DNA from: Anaerolineales bacterium
GTDB taxonomy: Bacteria > Chloroflexota > Anaerolineae > Anaerolineales > UBA11579
Assembly (NCBI GenBank): GCA_020059485.1
Contig: JAGVCA010000016.1
Location: 1-51,889 of the forward strand
DNA: 51,889 bases
Reading direction: 5' to 3'
Positions within the stretch are counted from its first letter, which is position 1, and the number at the start of each line of letters is the position of its first letter. The notes beneath the pieces are model-generated. The model ran no database searches, was not told the DNA's origin, and was given only the letters and a program-made list of their open reading frames with translations. Shown here piece after piece: positions 1 to 7,693 of this stretch. The position numbers and the translations under genes were made by a program.

Positions 1-70
1 GCATTCGGCTCGCTCGGACGGAGCGATCAAGACAGAACGTGGGCGGCTGCGCCGGGCGTGTCTTGAGAAG

Positions 71-99
71 CTGTCGCCTTCAGGCGACAGAGTCGTCAC
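71..99. repeat. Dispersed palindromic repeat, copy 1
   Basis: An 8-bp perfect stem (CTGTCGCC / GGCGACAG) with a TTCA loop is followed by AGTCGTCAC. The whole 29-bp unit recurs, identical and inverted, at 27492-27520. It lies in the intergenic space upstream of the first gene. A second, weaker palindrome (GGCG...CGCC) follows at about 121-135. Identity over 29 bp between sites 27 kb apart shows a dispersed REP-like element rather than a local terminator. Confidence 0.8.
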
Positions 100-289
100 A
101 GTGAAGGATTTTACTACAGGCGGATTAATCGCCGCTAAACTTTTGAGCCGGCTGGGGTCGCCGATGCGGCGGATGAGCGTTTATTTCAATCGATCTGCCT
201 CTCAAGATGCCGGATCTCTCACATTTATCTAATGAATTCACGATCGGTTTCGGACAAAGATGGCATACAATAGGCTTGGAGCAATCGCC

Positions 290-1900
290 ATGAACCTCAG
301 CCGTTTCCGGATCTCATTTTTCACCCTATTAATATTGGTAGCCGCCTGCCGCACCAGCCTGACCCCCCCGCCGGCGCCATCCGTCACAACCTTGCCAGCC
401 ACAGCCACAGCCGCCCCCACGGCTGCACCGACAAGCACTCAGGAACCAACCGCGCCAGCGCGGCTGGAAGAGTTACATTCCCTGATGCCGGGCGGCTGGG
501 AAGACCGCACGATCTTCCTGTCCACTATGACAGAGACGGGACAGTCTAGCCTGGAAGGCTTGCAGGGCGCGTCGGTTTATCTGATCGAACTTGAAATCGC
601 CGCTCCGGACGGCCCGGTCCGCGGGCAGATGCAGGTCCTCTACACCAACCGCGAACCGGCAGCTCTGGATGAGGTCATCTTCCGGCTGTTTGCCAACTAC
701 AACGGCGGGGCGATTGAGGTCTCGGACTTGCTGGCCGATGGACAGCCGGCCGAGAGCCGCCTTGAAGTGGAAGATACTGTCCTTCGGGTGATGCTCGGCG
801 AACCGCTCGATCCCGGAGAGCGCGTGGTCCTTGATCTGGTTTTTAGCCTGGCCATCCCCAACGATTACGGCGGTAACTACGGCCTGTTTGGTTATCTCGA
901 TGGCGTCCTGGTCCTGGATACCTTTTACCCGATGATCCCGGCTCACGATCAAGCGGGCTGGTACACGCGTCTACCGGCGTCCAACGGCGACCATACCTAC
1001 AACGACGCCAGTTTCTACCTGGTACAGGTCTCCGCGCCGGATGACCTGACCCTGGTTTCCAGCGGCTCGCCGGTCTCGGAGCACACAGCTGGCGGCCGTC
1101 AGGTTGTCATCTTTGCGGCTGGCCCGGCCCGCGACTTCTATCTCGCGGCCGGGGCTGAGCTGGTCCCCGGTGAGGAGCAGTCCGGCCAGGTGACCGTCAG
1201 TAGTTATGCCCGTCCTGGCTGGGAGCAAAACCGCCTCGTCGCCCAAAGCACCGCCGTTCAGGCCATCGAGACTTTCAGCCGCCTGATCGGGCCGTATCCC
1301 TACCGGGAATTTGATATTTTCAGCATGCCCATGCTGGCCCTCGGGATTGAGTACCCCGGTGTGACCGGCATCCTCTCGGGGCTGTACGAACCCGGCCAAA
1401 CTGCTTTCGGAGTAGACAACATCCTCGTGCTTGAGAACGTCGTCGCCCACGAGGTTGCCCACCAGTGGTTTTACAACGCGGTCGGTAACAACCAGCAGGA
1501 CCACCCCTGGTTGGATGAAGCTCTGGCGCAATACCTCACTTACCTCTATTTCCAGGAGACGTATGGTCCGGATGTAGCCCTGGCGTATACCGAGGATTGG
1601 CAGCGCCGCTGGGACAGTGTGGCCGAACAACCGATCCCGGTCGGGCTGCCGGTTGAGGACTATTCAGGCGCGGCATACAGCGCTATTGTCTATGGGCGCG
1701 GGCCGCTGTTCTACCTCGATTTGGAACAGCAGCTTGGCCAGGATGTGCTGCTGGCAGGTCTGCGGGCTTATTACGCCTCTCAGCTTTGGGAGACTGGTGA
1801 AACCGGGGAGTTGCGCGCCAGCCTCGAAACCGCCTGCGCCTGTGATCTCTCAGAGAACTTTGAGGAGTGGATCTACCCGGTCGATGGATCTGATAACTGA
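290..1900 (+). CDS. M1-family (gluzincin) metallopeptidase, lipoprotein
   Basis: Predicted surface-anchored zinc aminopeptidase of 536 residues. The ATG at 290 starts a lipoprotein signal ending in LVAAC; an ATG at 260 would overlap a TACAAT -10-like box (266-271) and is less likely. A Pro/Thr/Ala-rich linker follows the lipid-anchoring Cys. The zinc site is HEVAH (His387, Glu388, His391), with the third ligand Glu410 in WLDEALAQYL, 18 residues after His391, which is the M1 arrangement. The N-terminal half resembles the beta-sandwich domain of M1 enzymes. Substrate unknown. The last two codons and the stop come from a short-unit repeat (1891-1917). Confidence 0.88.
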   Translation: MNLSRFRISFFTLLILVAACRTSLTPPPAPSVTTLPATATAAPTAAPTSTQEPTAPARLEELHSLMPGGWEDRTIFLSTMTETGQSSLEGLQGASVYLIELEIAAPDGPVRGQMQVLYTNREPAALDEVIFRLFANYNGGAIEVSDLLADGQPAESRLEVEDTVLRVMLGEPLDPGERVVLDLVFSLAIPNDYGGNYGLFGYLDGVLVLDTFYPMIPAHDQAGWYTRLPASNGDHTYNDASFYLVQVSAPDDLTLVSSGSPVSEHTAGGRQVVIFAAGPARDFYLAAGAELVPGEEQSGQVTVSSYARPGWEQNRLVAQSTAVQAIETFSRLIGPYPYREFDIFSMPMLALGIEYPGVTGILSGLYEPGQTAFGVDNILVLENVVAHEVAHQWFYNAVGNNQQDHPWLDEALAQYLTYLYFQETYGPDVALAYTEDWQRRWDSVAEQPIPVGLPVEDYSGAAYSAIVYGRGPLFYLDLEQQLGQDVLLAGLRAYYASQLWETGETGELRASLETACACDLSENFEEWIYPVDGSDN

Positions 1901-1928
1901 TGACTGACAACTGGCAGCAACTTGCTGC

Positions 1929-3218
1929 TTACTGCCCCACCACCATCATTCGCATGGCCTCATAGATCCTTGTCACCGGATACTCGCCCGCCAGCAGCCC
2001 TGAATACGGTCCTTCTGCCGTCACCGGCACATTTTCACCCGTATGGCTGCCGGTGGACCAATCCACCCAGAAGGTGGTGCCCTGCGGGGTTTGGAACGGC
2101 CCGTCCTGCCGGAAATTGCCGGCTCCATCCTGGTTCAACGACATCCCGCCGGTCTCGTGGTCGGCTGTGACGATCAACAGCGTATCCGGCCGCGCCAGCG
2201 TGAAGATCTTCGTCTGTGTGACGGCCGCGTCCAGCCCGATGGTGAGCTGCATTACCTCTTCGGCCTGATTGTCGTGGGCAGCCCAATCGATCTGCCCGGC
2301 TTCCACCATCAGGAAGAACCCGTCCGGGTCCTGCGAGAGCACCGCCAGGGCGGCCGCGGTCATCTCCTCCAGGCTCGGACTGAATGGCGCGGCCAACTCG
2401 TCCCCGGCAAACAATCCCAGCAGTTTCCCGCCTGGCGGCAGGTCCAGACTCAGCAGTTCTTCCCGGGTGCAAACATGAACATACCCCGTCTCGACCGCCG
2501 GTGAGACCAATCCCTCTCCGGCCGGCTGCCGGCCATTCCCCGTGAAGCAGCCGGCCTCATCCCATCCGAAAAAGTCATCCTCGCCGCCACCCAGCAACAC
2601 ATCGATCTCCAGGGCCATCATTTTCCGAGCGATCTCCGGCTCATCATAACGGGAGTTGTGGTGCACGGCAAAAGCCGCCGGGGTGGCATGGGTCAACGGT
2701 ACAGTTGTCACCAGGCCGACCGCCCAGCCGTGCGCCTGGGCCAGTTCCAGAATGCTTTCCAGCGGCTGCCCGGCCGGGTCCATCCCCAGGACCTGATTGT
2801 TGGTCAGCTGCCCGGTGGCCATGGCAGTCGCAGAGGCGGCCGAATCGGTGACCGGGCTGTCCGCCGAGGCTGTCTGGGCCCAACCATGGATCAGCAGACT
2901 GTCCATCACCAGCGTGCCATCCATACCCAAGGCCAGCCAGGCAGCGGCTTGACGATGCGCCGCGCCCATCCCGTCGCCGATGAACAGGATGATCCCCGGC
3001 GGGCCGGGGTCAGATGTCGGGGTGGGAGGGGTGGTTTCGGTGGGGGATAGCTCAGGCGTTGGCGCAGATACGTCTGTCGGTGGTGGCGCGGTTGGCGCAA
3101 CCGTCGTTGGTTCCGCTGTGGCGGTGATCCCAGGATTGCGCTCAGGGCTGACTTGCGGGCTGCACGCGCCCAGAAAAACCAGCAGCGCCAGCCATGCCAG
3201 GATCGATCTGCGTAACAT
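1929..3218 (-). CDS. Alkaline phosphatase family lipoprotein
   Basis: Predicted exported phosphomonoesterase of 429 residues in the PhoA superfamily. A lipoprotein signal (LLVFLGACSP) is followed by a long Thr/Pro-rich linker. FIGDGMG supplies the first metal-binding Asp (about 82). TDSAASATA carries the nucleophile Ser (about 126) in the DSA context. Later TADHETGG and GSHTGENV supply the metal-binding Asp/His residues. I chose the ATG that begins MLRRS at 3218; an upstream start at 3236 would add six residues before the positive n-region. It is convergent with the M1 peptidase, with only 28 bp between the two stops. Confidence 0.9.
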   Translation of the reverse strand: MLRRSILAWLALLVFLGACSPQVSPERNPGITATAEPTTVAPTAPPPTDVSAPTPELSPTETTPPTPTSDPGPPGIILFIGDGMGAAHRQAAAWLALGMDGTLVMDSLLIHGWAQTASADSPVTDSAASATAMATGQLTNNQVLGMDPAGQPLESILELAQAHGWAVGLVTTVPLTHATPAAFAVHHNSRYDEPEIARKMMALEIDVLLGGGEDDFFGWDEAGCFTGNGRQPAGEGLVSPAVETGYVHVCTREELLSLDLPPGGKLLGLFAGDELAAPFSPSLEEMTAAALAVLSQDPDGFFLMVEAGQIDWAAHDNQAEEVMQLTIGLDAAVTQTKIFTLARPDTLLIVTADHETGGMSLNQDGAGNFRQDGPFQTPQGTTFWVDWSTGSHTGENVPVTAEGPYSGLLAGEYPVTRIYEAMRMMVVGQ

Positions 3219-3278
3219 GGTGCGATTGTACACCATGCCGCCAAAGATGAATGGATCAGCATCGGGTCGGTTTCGGGA

Positions 3279-4040
3279 TCAGGCGATCTCTTGCAGGAAG
3301 GCCAATGCCTCTCTCGCCACCTTCTCCGGCTGCTCGAGCATCACCATGTGCCCGGCCTCCGGGATCACCGCCAATTGCGCCTGACGGATCCCGCTTTCCA
3401 GCTGCCGGTTCAGGTCGAGCGGCGTCATTTTGTCATTATCCCCGGCGATCACCAGCGTCGGGGCTTTGATCTTCTTCAGGCGATCGGTCATATCGAACTT
3501 GCTGCATGCCAGGTAATCACCGTAGAGCACCGCCGAGCGCACTTCGCCCAGTTGGTTTCGCAGCTTATCAAGGAATTTAGTATCTGTGCCTTTCATCCAC
3601 GACCATTTGACGATCTGGTTGATCGCGGCGGGCGTGCCGCCGGGAGTGGAAAGCTTGGCCAGCAGGTCCTGGTTGACCGCCAGCCTAGCCCCGGTTGCCA
3701 CCAGGATCAGCCCTTTAACCATTTTGGGGAACTCCACTGCCAGGGTCTGGGCGATCGCGCCGCCCATCGAATGCCCGGCGATCACAGCCTTTTTAATCCC
3801 CATGGCCTCCATCCAGGCAACCACAGCCCGGGCGTAATTCAGCACCGATTGCTCGCCCAACCCGCCGGATTTACCGTGACCGGGAAGGTCGGGGGCGTAT
3901 ACCTGATAATTGCTCAGTCTGCGGAGGTTGTGTGGCCAGTGGAGATGGTTGCCGCCCGCGCCATGGATCAACACCACAGCAGGCTGTTTGACCCCATTTT
4001 GTTTCGAAGCGAAGTAGTATACATCGCCTTCGGTCGGCAT
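3279..4040 (-). CDS. Alpha/beta hydrolase
   Basis: A 253-residue cytoplasmic alpha/beta-hydrolase-fold protein. Visible are the oxyanion region LIHGAGGNHLHW, the nucleophile elbow GHSMGG (Ser about 91), the acid loop VIAGDNDKMTP and the catalytic His in EAGHMVML. The start follows an AGGAGG at 4047-4052, six bases before the ATG at 4040; the tandem ATG at 4043 is also possible. The frame stays open upstream to 4214, but that part lacks a ribosome site and family similarity. The substrate cannot be read from sequence; esterase or lactonase-like activity is the generic expectation. Confidence 0.88.
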   Translation of the reverse strand: MPTEGDVYYFASKQNGVKQPAVVLIHGAGGNHLHWPHNLRRLSNYQVYAPDLPGHGKSGGLGEQSVLNYARAVVAWMEAMGIKKAVIAGHSMGGAIAQTLAVEFPKMVKGLILVATGARLAVNQDLLAKLSTPGGTPAAINQIVKWSWMKGTDTKFLDKLRNQLGEVRSAVLYGDYLACSKFDMTDRLKKIKAPTLVIAGDNDKMTPLDLNRQLESGIRQAQLAVIPEAGHMVMLEQPEKVAREALAFLQEIA

Positions 4041-4190
4041 CATTTTCCTCCTGGGATAATCCAAGCAGTACCATTGTACCAGTGATTGCTTTTGGCTCAA
4101 AACACCATTCCTAACAGGACTGAAAGGTGATGGGCTTCCCGCTTGCTGGCCGTTGTCCATCTGCAGGTTCGACCACCCGACTGGAATCAA

Positions 4191-4226
4191 CCATCCGTGT
4201 GGTTCTGTGTGCATCTGTGGTTATTT
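4191..4226. repeat. ATCTGTG-type intergenic repeat, left of hisS
   Basis: Short-unit repeat of the form CCATCCGTGT...CTGTGTGCATCTGTGGTT. A close relative lies at 5717-5750, so the two copies bracket hisS. Each copy is paired with a CCGACTACC-type repeat (4246-4270 here). The reverse complement, ACAGATG-AACACGGATGG, is a pattern I recall from intergenic regions of unrelated bacteria, where it is often mis-called as short proteins; that part is recollection, not something shown here. Confidence 0.7.
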
Positions 4227-4245
4227 TCGTCCAGGCCATAAGGAT

Positions 4246-4270
4246 ACCCGACTACCCGACCACCTGACCA
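4246..4270. repeat. CCGACTACC-type short-unit repeat, left of hisS
   Basis: Degenerate 9-bp units (CCGACTACC, CGACCACCT, GACCA). Relatives occur at 5671-5713, 24431-24453 (inverted) and 27568-27607. All sit in intergenic DNA or exactly at gene ends. Confidence 0.7.
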
Positions 4271-4287
4271 CGCGGTTACCCTGTACT

Positions 4288-4298
4288 TATGCTAAAAT
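4288..4298 (+). promoter_or_regulatory. Extended -10 promoter for hisS
   Basis: TATGC at 4288-4292 followed by TAAAAT at 4293-4298 forms an extended -10. No good -35 is visible. A start near 4305 would leave a leader of about 33 nt before the hisS ATG, with AAAGGT as ribosome site. The same TGC-TAAAAT or TGC-TATAAT form recurs at 28809 and 44582 in this window. Confidence 0.6.
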
Positions 4299-4337
4299 GG
4301 TTTGGTTACACCCGATCAGCTACCAAAGGTACCATTT

Positions 4338-5606
4338 ATGGCAAGAAACGTCATCCGTTCCGTCAAAGGCACCCGGGATTACTACCCCGAGGAGATGGGC
4401 CTGCGCGTCTGGCTCTATCAGAAGATGCGCCAGGTCAGCGAGTCTTTCGGCTACAGCGAATACGAAGGCCCGATCCTAGAGACCTTTGAACTCTACGCCG
4501 CCAAATCCAGCGAGGAGATCGTCGAGAAGCAGTCCTATGTCTTTGAAGACCGCGGCGGCGAGAAACTCACCCTGCGCCCGGAACTGACCCCCACGCTGGC
4601 GCGCATGGTCGCTGCCCGACAGCCGCAACTAACCTTCCCGCTGCGCTGGTGGTCATTTGGCCCCTTCTGGCGCTACGAACGGCCGCAAAAAGGCCGCACC
4701 CGCGAATTCTTCCAGTGGAATATTGATATGCTCGGTGATGATTCCCCTGAAGCCGATGCCGAACTCGTCGCAATTGCCGCCACCTTCCTCAAGGCGGTCG
4801 GCCTGAAACCGGATGAGGTTCAGATCCTGGTCAACAACCGCAAGCTGATGGATGCCCGTCTGGCGGCCTTCGGGATCGCCCCGGACAAGCGCCCGGAGGT
4901 CTTCAACCTGATCGACCGCCGCGACAAAATGAGCGCCGAGGACTGGCAGGCCTACGCGCGTGAATTGGGCCTGAATGGCCAACAGATTGCGGATATCACC
5001 GCCCTGATCAGCGACCAGGATCTCTGGCAGCAGTCGGATGAGCTCGTCCGGATGTTTGCCGCCCTCAAAGCCTACGGCATCGATGAGTATGTCAGCTTTG
5101 CCCCGCATATCATCCGCGGGCTGGTGTACTACACCGGCACGGTCTTTGAGGCCTGGGATACCCGCGGTGAATACCGGGCCATCTTTGGCGGCGGGCGTTA
5201 CGACAATCTGGTCGGCGATGTTGGCGGGGACCCGGTCGGCGGCGTCGGATTCGCAGTCGGCGATCTGATCATCGGGCTGCTCCTGCAGGAACTGGAGCGG
5301 CTACCTGTATTTGGCGCAACGCCTGCGCCGGTTTTCTTCACCCTGTTCGACCAAGCGCTGCTGTCTGCTTCGCTGACGCTGGCCAACCGTCTGCGGCAGG
5401 AGGGCCTTGCTGTCACCAGCCAGCTCCAACCGGAAAAACTGGGCAAGCAGTTTAAGTATGCAGACCGTATCGGTGCCCGGATCGCTCTGGTGCTTGGCCC
5501 GGACGAAGACCGGGATGCGACCATTGCAGTCAAGGACCTCAAGACTGGTGAGCAGGAGACCATCCCGCAGGCGCAGTTGATCGAAAAACTCCGCACATTG
5601 ATCTAG
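4338..5606 (+). CDS. hisS: Histidyl-tRNA synthetase
   Basis: Class II aminoacyl-tRNA synthetase charging tRNA-His; 422 residues, normal for bacterial HisRS. Motif 1 lies in the N-terminal TRDYYPEEM region. Motif 2 is WSFGPFWRYERPQKGRTREF. The HisA signatures appear as LVYYTGTVFEAW and GGGRYDNL, and motif 3 as GGVGFAVGDLI. The C-terminal anticodon-binding domain follows (FFTLFDQALL onward). I use the ATG at 4338 (MARNVIRSVKG), which matches the family N-terminus, rather than the upstream ATG at 4302, which would sit at the transcription start. Its cognate tRNA gene lies 198 bp downstream behind its own promoter. Confidence 0.97.
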   Translation: MARNVIRSVKGTRDYYPEEMGLRVWLYQKMRQVSESFGYSEYEGPILETFELYAAKSSEEIVEKQSYVFEDRGGEKLTLRPELTPTLARMVAARQPQLTFPLRWWSFGPFWRYERPQKGRTREFFQWNIDMLGDDSPEADAELVAIAATFLKAVGLKPDEVQILVNNRKLMDARLAAFGIAPDKRPEVFNLIDRRDKMSAEDWQAYARELGLNGQQIADITALISDQDLWQQSDELVRMFAALKAYGIDEYVSFAPHIIRGLVYYTGTVFEAWDTRGEYRAIFGGGRYDNLVGDVGGDPVGGVGFAVGDLIIGLLLQELERLPVFGATPAPVFFTLFDQALLSASLTLANRLRQEGLAVTSQLQPEKLGKQFKYADRIGARIALVLGPDEDRDATIAVKDLKTGEQETIPQAQLIEKLRTLI

Positions 5607-5670
5607 CCGGACAGGACCCCCTCCTGACCTGCCTCGGGATTACCAAACGCGTTAATCTACGGTTTTCCTG

Positions 5671-5713
5671 GTCGACCACCTGACCATCCAACTACCCGGC
5701 TACCCGACCACCC
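5671..5713. repeat. CCGACTACC-type short-unit repeat, right of hisS
   Basis: Same degenerate 9-bp family as 4246-4270, here longer (GACCACCTGACC, ATCCAACTACC, CGGCTACCCGACC). It directly precedes the ATCTGTG-type repeat. Confidence 0.7.
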
Positions 5714-5716
5714 CTC

Positions 5717-5750
5717 CCATCCGTGTTCATCTGTGTTTATCTGTGGTTTC
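5717..5750. repeat. ATCTGTG-type intergenic repeat, right of hisS
   Basis: CCCATCCGTGTTCATCTGTG then TTTATCTGTGG: two and a half degenerate 10-bp units. It is the partner of 4191-4226. Both copies read in the same orientation. Confidence 0.7.
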
Positions 5751-5763
5751 TTAAGAATTATCC

Positions 5764-5792
5764 TTGAATGCCATCCATCTCCATGATAAAAT
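5764..5792 (+). promoter_or_regulatory. Sigma-70-type promoter of tRNA-His
   Basis: TTGAAT (5764-5769), a 17-bp spacer and TAAAAT (5787-5792), with TG one base upstream of the -10. The predicted start is 5-8 bp before the tRNA, so the tRNA gene is transcribed independently of hisS. Confidence 0.75.
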
Positions 5793-5804
5793 ACACCGCA
5801 CTTT

Positions 5805-5880
5805 GGTGGATGTAGCTCAATGGCAGAGCGCCGCACTGTGGATGCGGTGGTTGAGGGTTCGATCCCCTTCATCCACCCCA
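5805..5880 (+). tRNA. tRNA-His (GTG)
   Basis: Complete cloverleaf. The 7-bp acceptor stem pairs 5806-5812 with 5870-5876. The D arm is GCTC...GAGC. The anticodon stem CCGCA/TGCGG encloses loop CTGTGGA with anticodon GTG. The T arm is AGGGTTCGATCCCCT. The extra G-1 expected for tRNA-His is present at 5805 and faces discriminator C at 5877. CCA (5878-5880) is genome-encoded. Confidence 0.97.
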
Positions 5881-5888
5881 AAAAAACA

Positions 5889-5914
5889 GGCCCGGAAAAA
5901 ACTCCGGGCCTTTT
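5889..5914. terminator. Intrinsic terminator between tRNA-His and the BrkB-family gene
   Basis: GGCCCGGA (5889-5896) pairs with TCCGGGCC (5903-5910), followed by TTTT. On the other strand it is followed by T-rich sequence (the A-run at 5878-5886). It ends the tRNA transcript and abuts the stop of the convergent membrane-protein gene, so it probably acts in both directions. Confidence 0.8.
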
Positions 5915-6784
5915 CTATTGCGATTTGGACTGTGCCAGCGTAGCCCGTTTTTCGGCTTTCGTCTTGGCCAGGATCTGCTGCCGCCGCTGAAAGGCCGCCG
6001 CAAACTCCGCCCCGAACAGAATCAAGACCCCCACCATATACACCCACAGCGCCAGCGTCAGGAACCAGGTCAGGCTGCCGTACAGCAAACCCGAAGTCTC
6101 CACCACCACCGCCGTGTACACCCGGAACGCGAACTTGGCCACGATCAGCAGGACTGCCGCCGAGAAAGCCCCGGTGAAGGCCGCACTCCAATGGACATGC
6201 TCGTTCGGGAAGATCCGGTACAGCAGCATCATGACCACCGTCAGGGCGGTCAGCTCCATCACATAGCGTAAGGTTTCGCGGCCAAACCCTGAATTCTCCA
6301 GCAGCATGTTGGCGAACGGGCCGATCACAAACGAGGATACGAACGTCACCACTAGCGCCAGCACCGCCAGCAGGCCCAGCAGCCGCCGGCTGAAGAAATT
6401 GCGCGGCGAACTGTCCCAGATCTTGCTTAGCGAGGTCTCCAGCGTGCTGAAGATCGACGACCCGCCCCACAGCAACCCGATCCCGGAAACCAGGCCGACC
6501 GATCCACGCGCCTGCCAGGTCTGGTCCAGGACCTCGGTCAGGTTTTCTGCGCCATACGGAAAAACCCCTTGCAGGTAACCGGCCAGCGCCTGGCGCGAGG
6601 CCGAGGAAGGAAAGAACAGGCTGGCCGCCGACACCAGGAACAGCAGCAGCGGGAACATTGAGAACAGGGTGTAATACGACAATGCAGCGGCATGTTTGGC
6701 GCAATCATGCTCGGTGAAAGAGGCCATTACTCGCCGAGTGAAGCGGATGATCCCGCTGCCACGGGAGATCAGATATTCAACCAT
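5915..6784 (-). CDS. YihY/BrkB-family inner-membrane protein
   Basis: A 289-residue polytopic membrane protein of the YihY/virulence-factor-BrkB family. Visible are the signature HAAALSYYTLFSMFPLLLF, several further hydrophobic segments and GSSIFSTLETSL. The C-terminus is a Lys/Ala-rich cytoplasmic tail. I prefer the ATG at 6784: the reverse strand has TATAAT at 6791-6796, so transcription would begin at or next to this ATG and the mRNA would be leaderless. A longer reading from a TTG at 6874 adds 30 residues without a ribosome site. Biochemical function of the family is not settled. Confidence 0.85.
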   Translation of the reverse strand: MVEYLISRGSGIIRFTRRVMASFTEHDCAKHAAALSYYTLFSMFPLLLFLVSAASLFFPSSASRQALAGYLQGVFPYGAENLTEVLDQTWQARGSVGLVSGIGLLWGGSSIFSTLETSLSKIWDSSPRNFFSRRLLGLLAVLALVVTFVSSFVIGPFANMLLENSGFGRETLRYVMELTALTVVMMLLYRIFPNEHVHWSAAFTGAFSAAVLLIVAKFAFRVYTAVVVETSGLLYGSLTWFLTLALWVYMVGVLILFGAEFAAAFQRRQQILAKTKAEKRATLAQSKSQ

Positions 6785-6888
6785 AGGGGGTATTATAGCC
6801 CAGATTATCGACCCACTCGCCGACAGCCCGATAGCCGGACCAGCCATCAAACCTTTGGTAAACTTGTCACTCAAGGAGCATAATCACC

Positions 6889-7635
6889 ATGACCACCTCC
6901 CTCTTTATCACAGTCCCGCCGGATGGTTCTCCCGGGATGCCTGTCCCGGCCGTTACCGGGGTACAAATGCGCGAAATTGATCGGATCGCGATGAACGACT
7001 TTAACCTCGGGATCCTGCAAATGATGGAAAATGCCGGCCGCAGCCTGGCTCAGATCGTGATGGAGGTGAATGTGGAGCGGAGCCACGTGCTGGTGGCAGC
7101 CGGGTCCGGCGGCAACGGCGGCGGCGGACTATGCGCGGCTCGGCATCTGCACAACCATGGGCAGCAGGTTGCCATCCTTCTGACCCGCCCTCCCGGAGAA
7201 TTGACCGGCGCGGCAGCCTCTCAGCTGGCTGTCCTCCAGTCGGCCGGAGTAACGGTGATCCCTGAGGAGGATATCTCGGATGCCCTAGCCCAGGCGGGCA
7301 CGATCGTGGATGCGCTGATTGGCTACAGTCTGTCTGGCCCGCCAACCGGCCGCACTGCAGACCTGATCGGGCAGATCAATGCCGCCGGCTGCCCGGTTTT
7401 GTCCCTTGACCTTCCCTCTGGTTTGGACGCAACCACCGGGTCAGCCCCGGGTGTCTCTATCCGGGCGCGCCGCACCCTGACTTTGGCGCTCCCCAAACCG
7501 GGGCTGACCACTCCATCTGCCGGTCAGCTTTTCCTGGCGGATATCGGGATTCCGCCAGAAGTGTACCTCCGGCTCGGTATTCGATTGCCGAGCTTCTGGG
7601 GCCGGTATCATATCCTCCCCCTGCAGCGTGTCTGA
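6889..7635 (+). CDS. nnrE: NAD(P)H-hydrate epimerase (YjeF N-terminal domain)
   Basis: Predicted to epimerise damaged R-NAD(P)HX to the S form so that the partner dehydratase can repair it. The 248-residue protein has only the YjeF_N domain, with no fused dehydratase. Visible are MREIDRIAMNDFNLGILQMM (N-terminal helix), GSGGNGGGGLCAARHL (the family's glycine-rich loop), VDALIGYSL and LDLPSGLDATTG. In the glycine-rich loop the usual Asp of the GGDG pattern is Gly, which is unusual and may affect activity. AAGGAG lies 11 bases before the ATG. Confidence 0.85.
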   Translation: MTTSLFITVPPDGSPGMPVPAVTGVQMREIDRIAMNDFNLGILQMMENAGRSLAQIVMEVNVERSHVLVAAGSGGNGGGGLCAARHLHNHGQQVAILLTRPPGELTGAAASQLAVLQSAGVTVIPEEDISDALAQAGTIVDALIGYSLSGPPTGRTADLIGQINAAGCPVLSLDLPSGLDATTGSAPGVSIRARRTLTLALPKPGLTTPSAGQLFLADIGIPPEVYLRLGIRLPSFWGRYHILPLQRV

Positions 7636-7693
7636 GACCAGGCTTTCAGCTTTGTTACTGGCGTTTGGCATGTTTTTAATGTAAGATTCATCC

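Noticed and set aside
473-952. Long antisense ORFs over the M1 peptidase and other genes
   Set aside because: They mirror the codon structure of clear genes in GC-rich DNA, lack ribosome sites and show no recognisable motifs.
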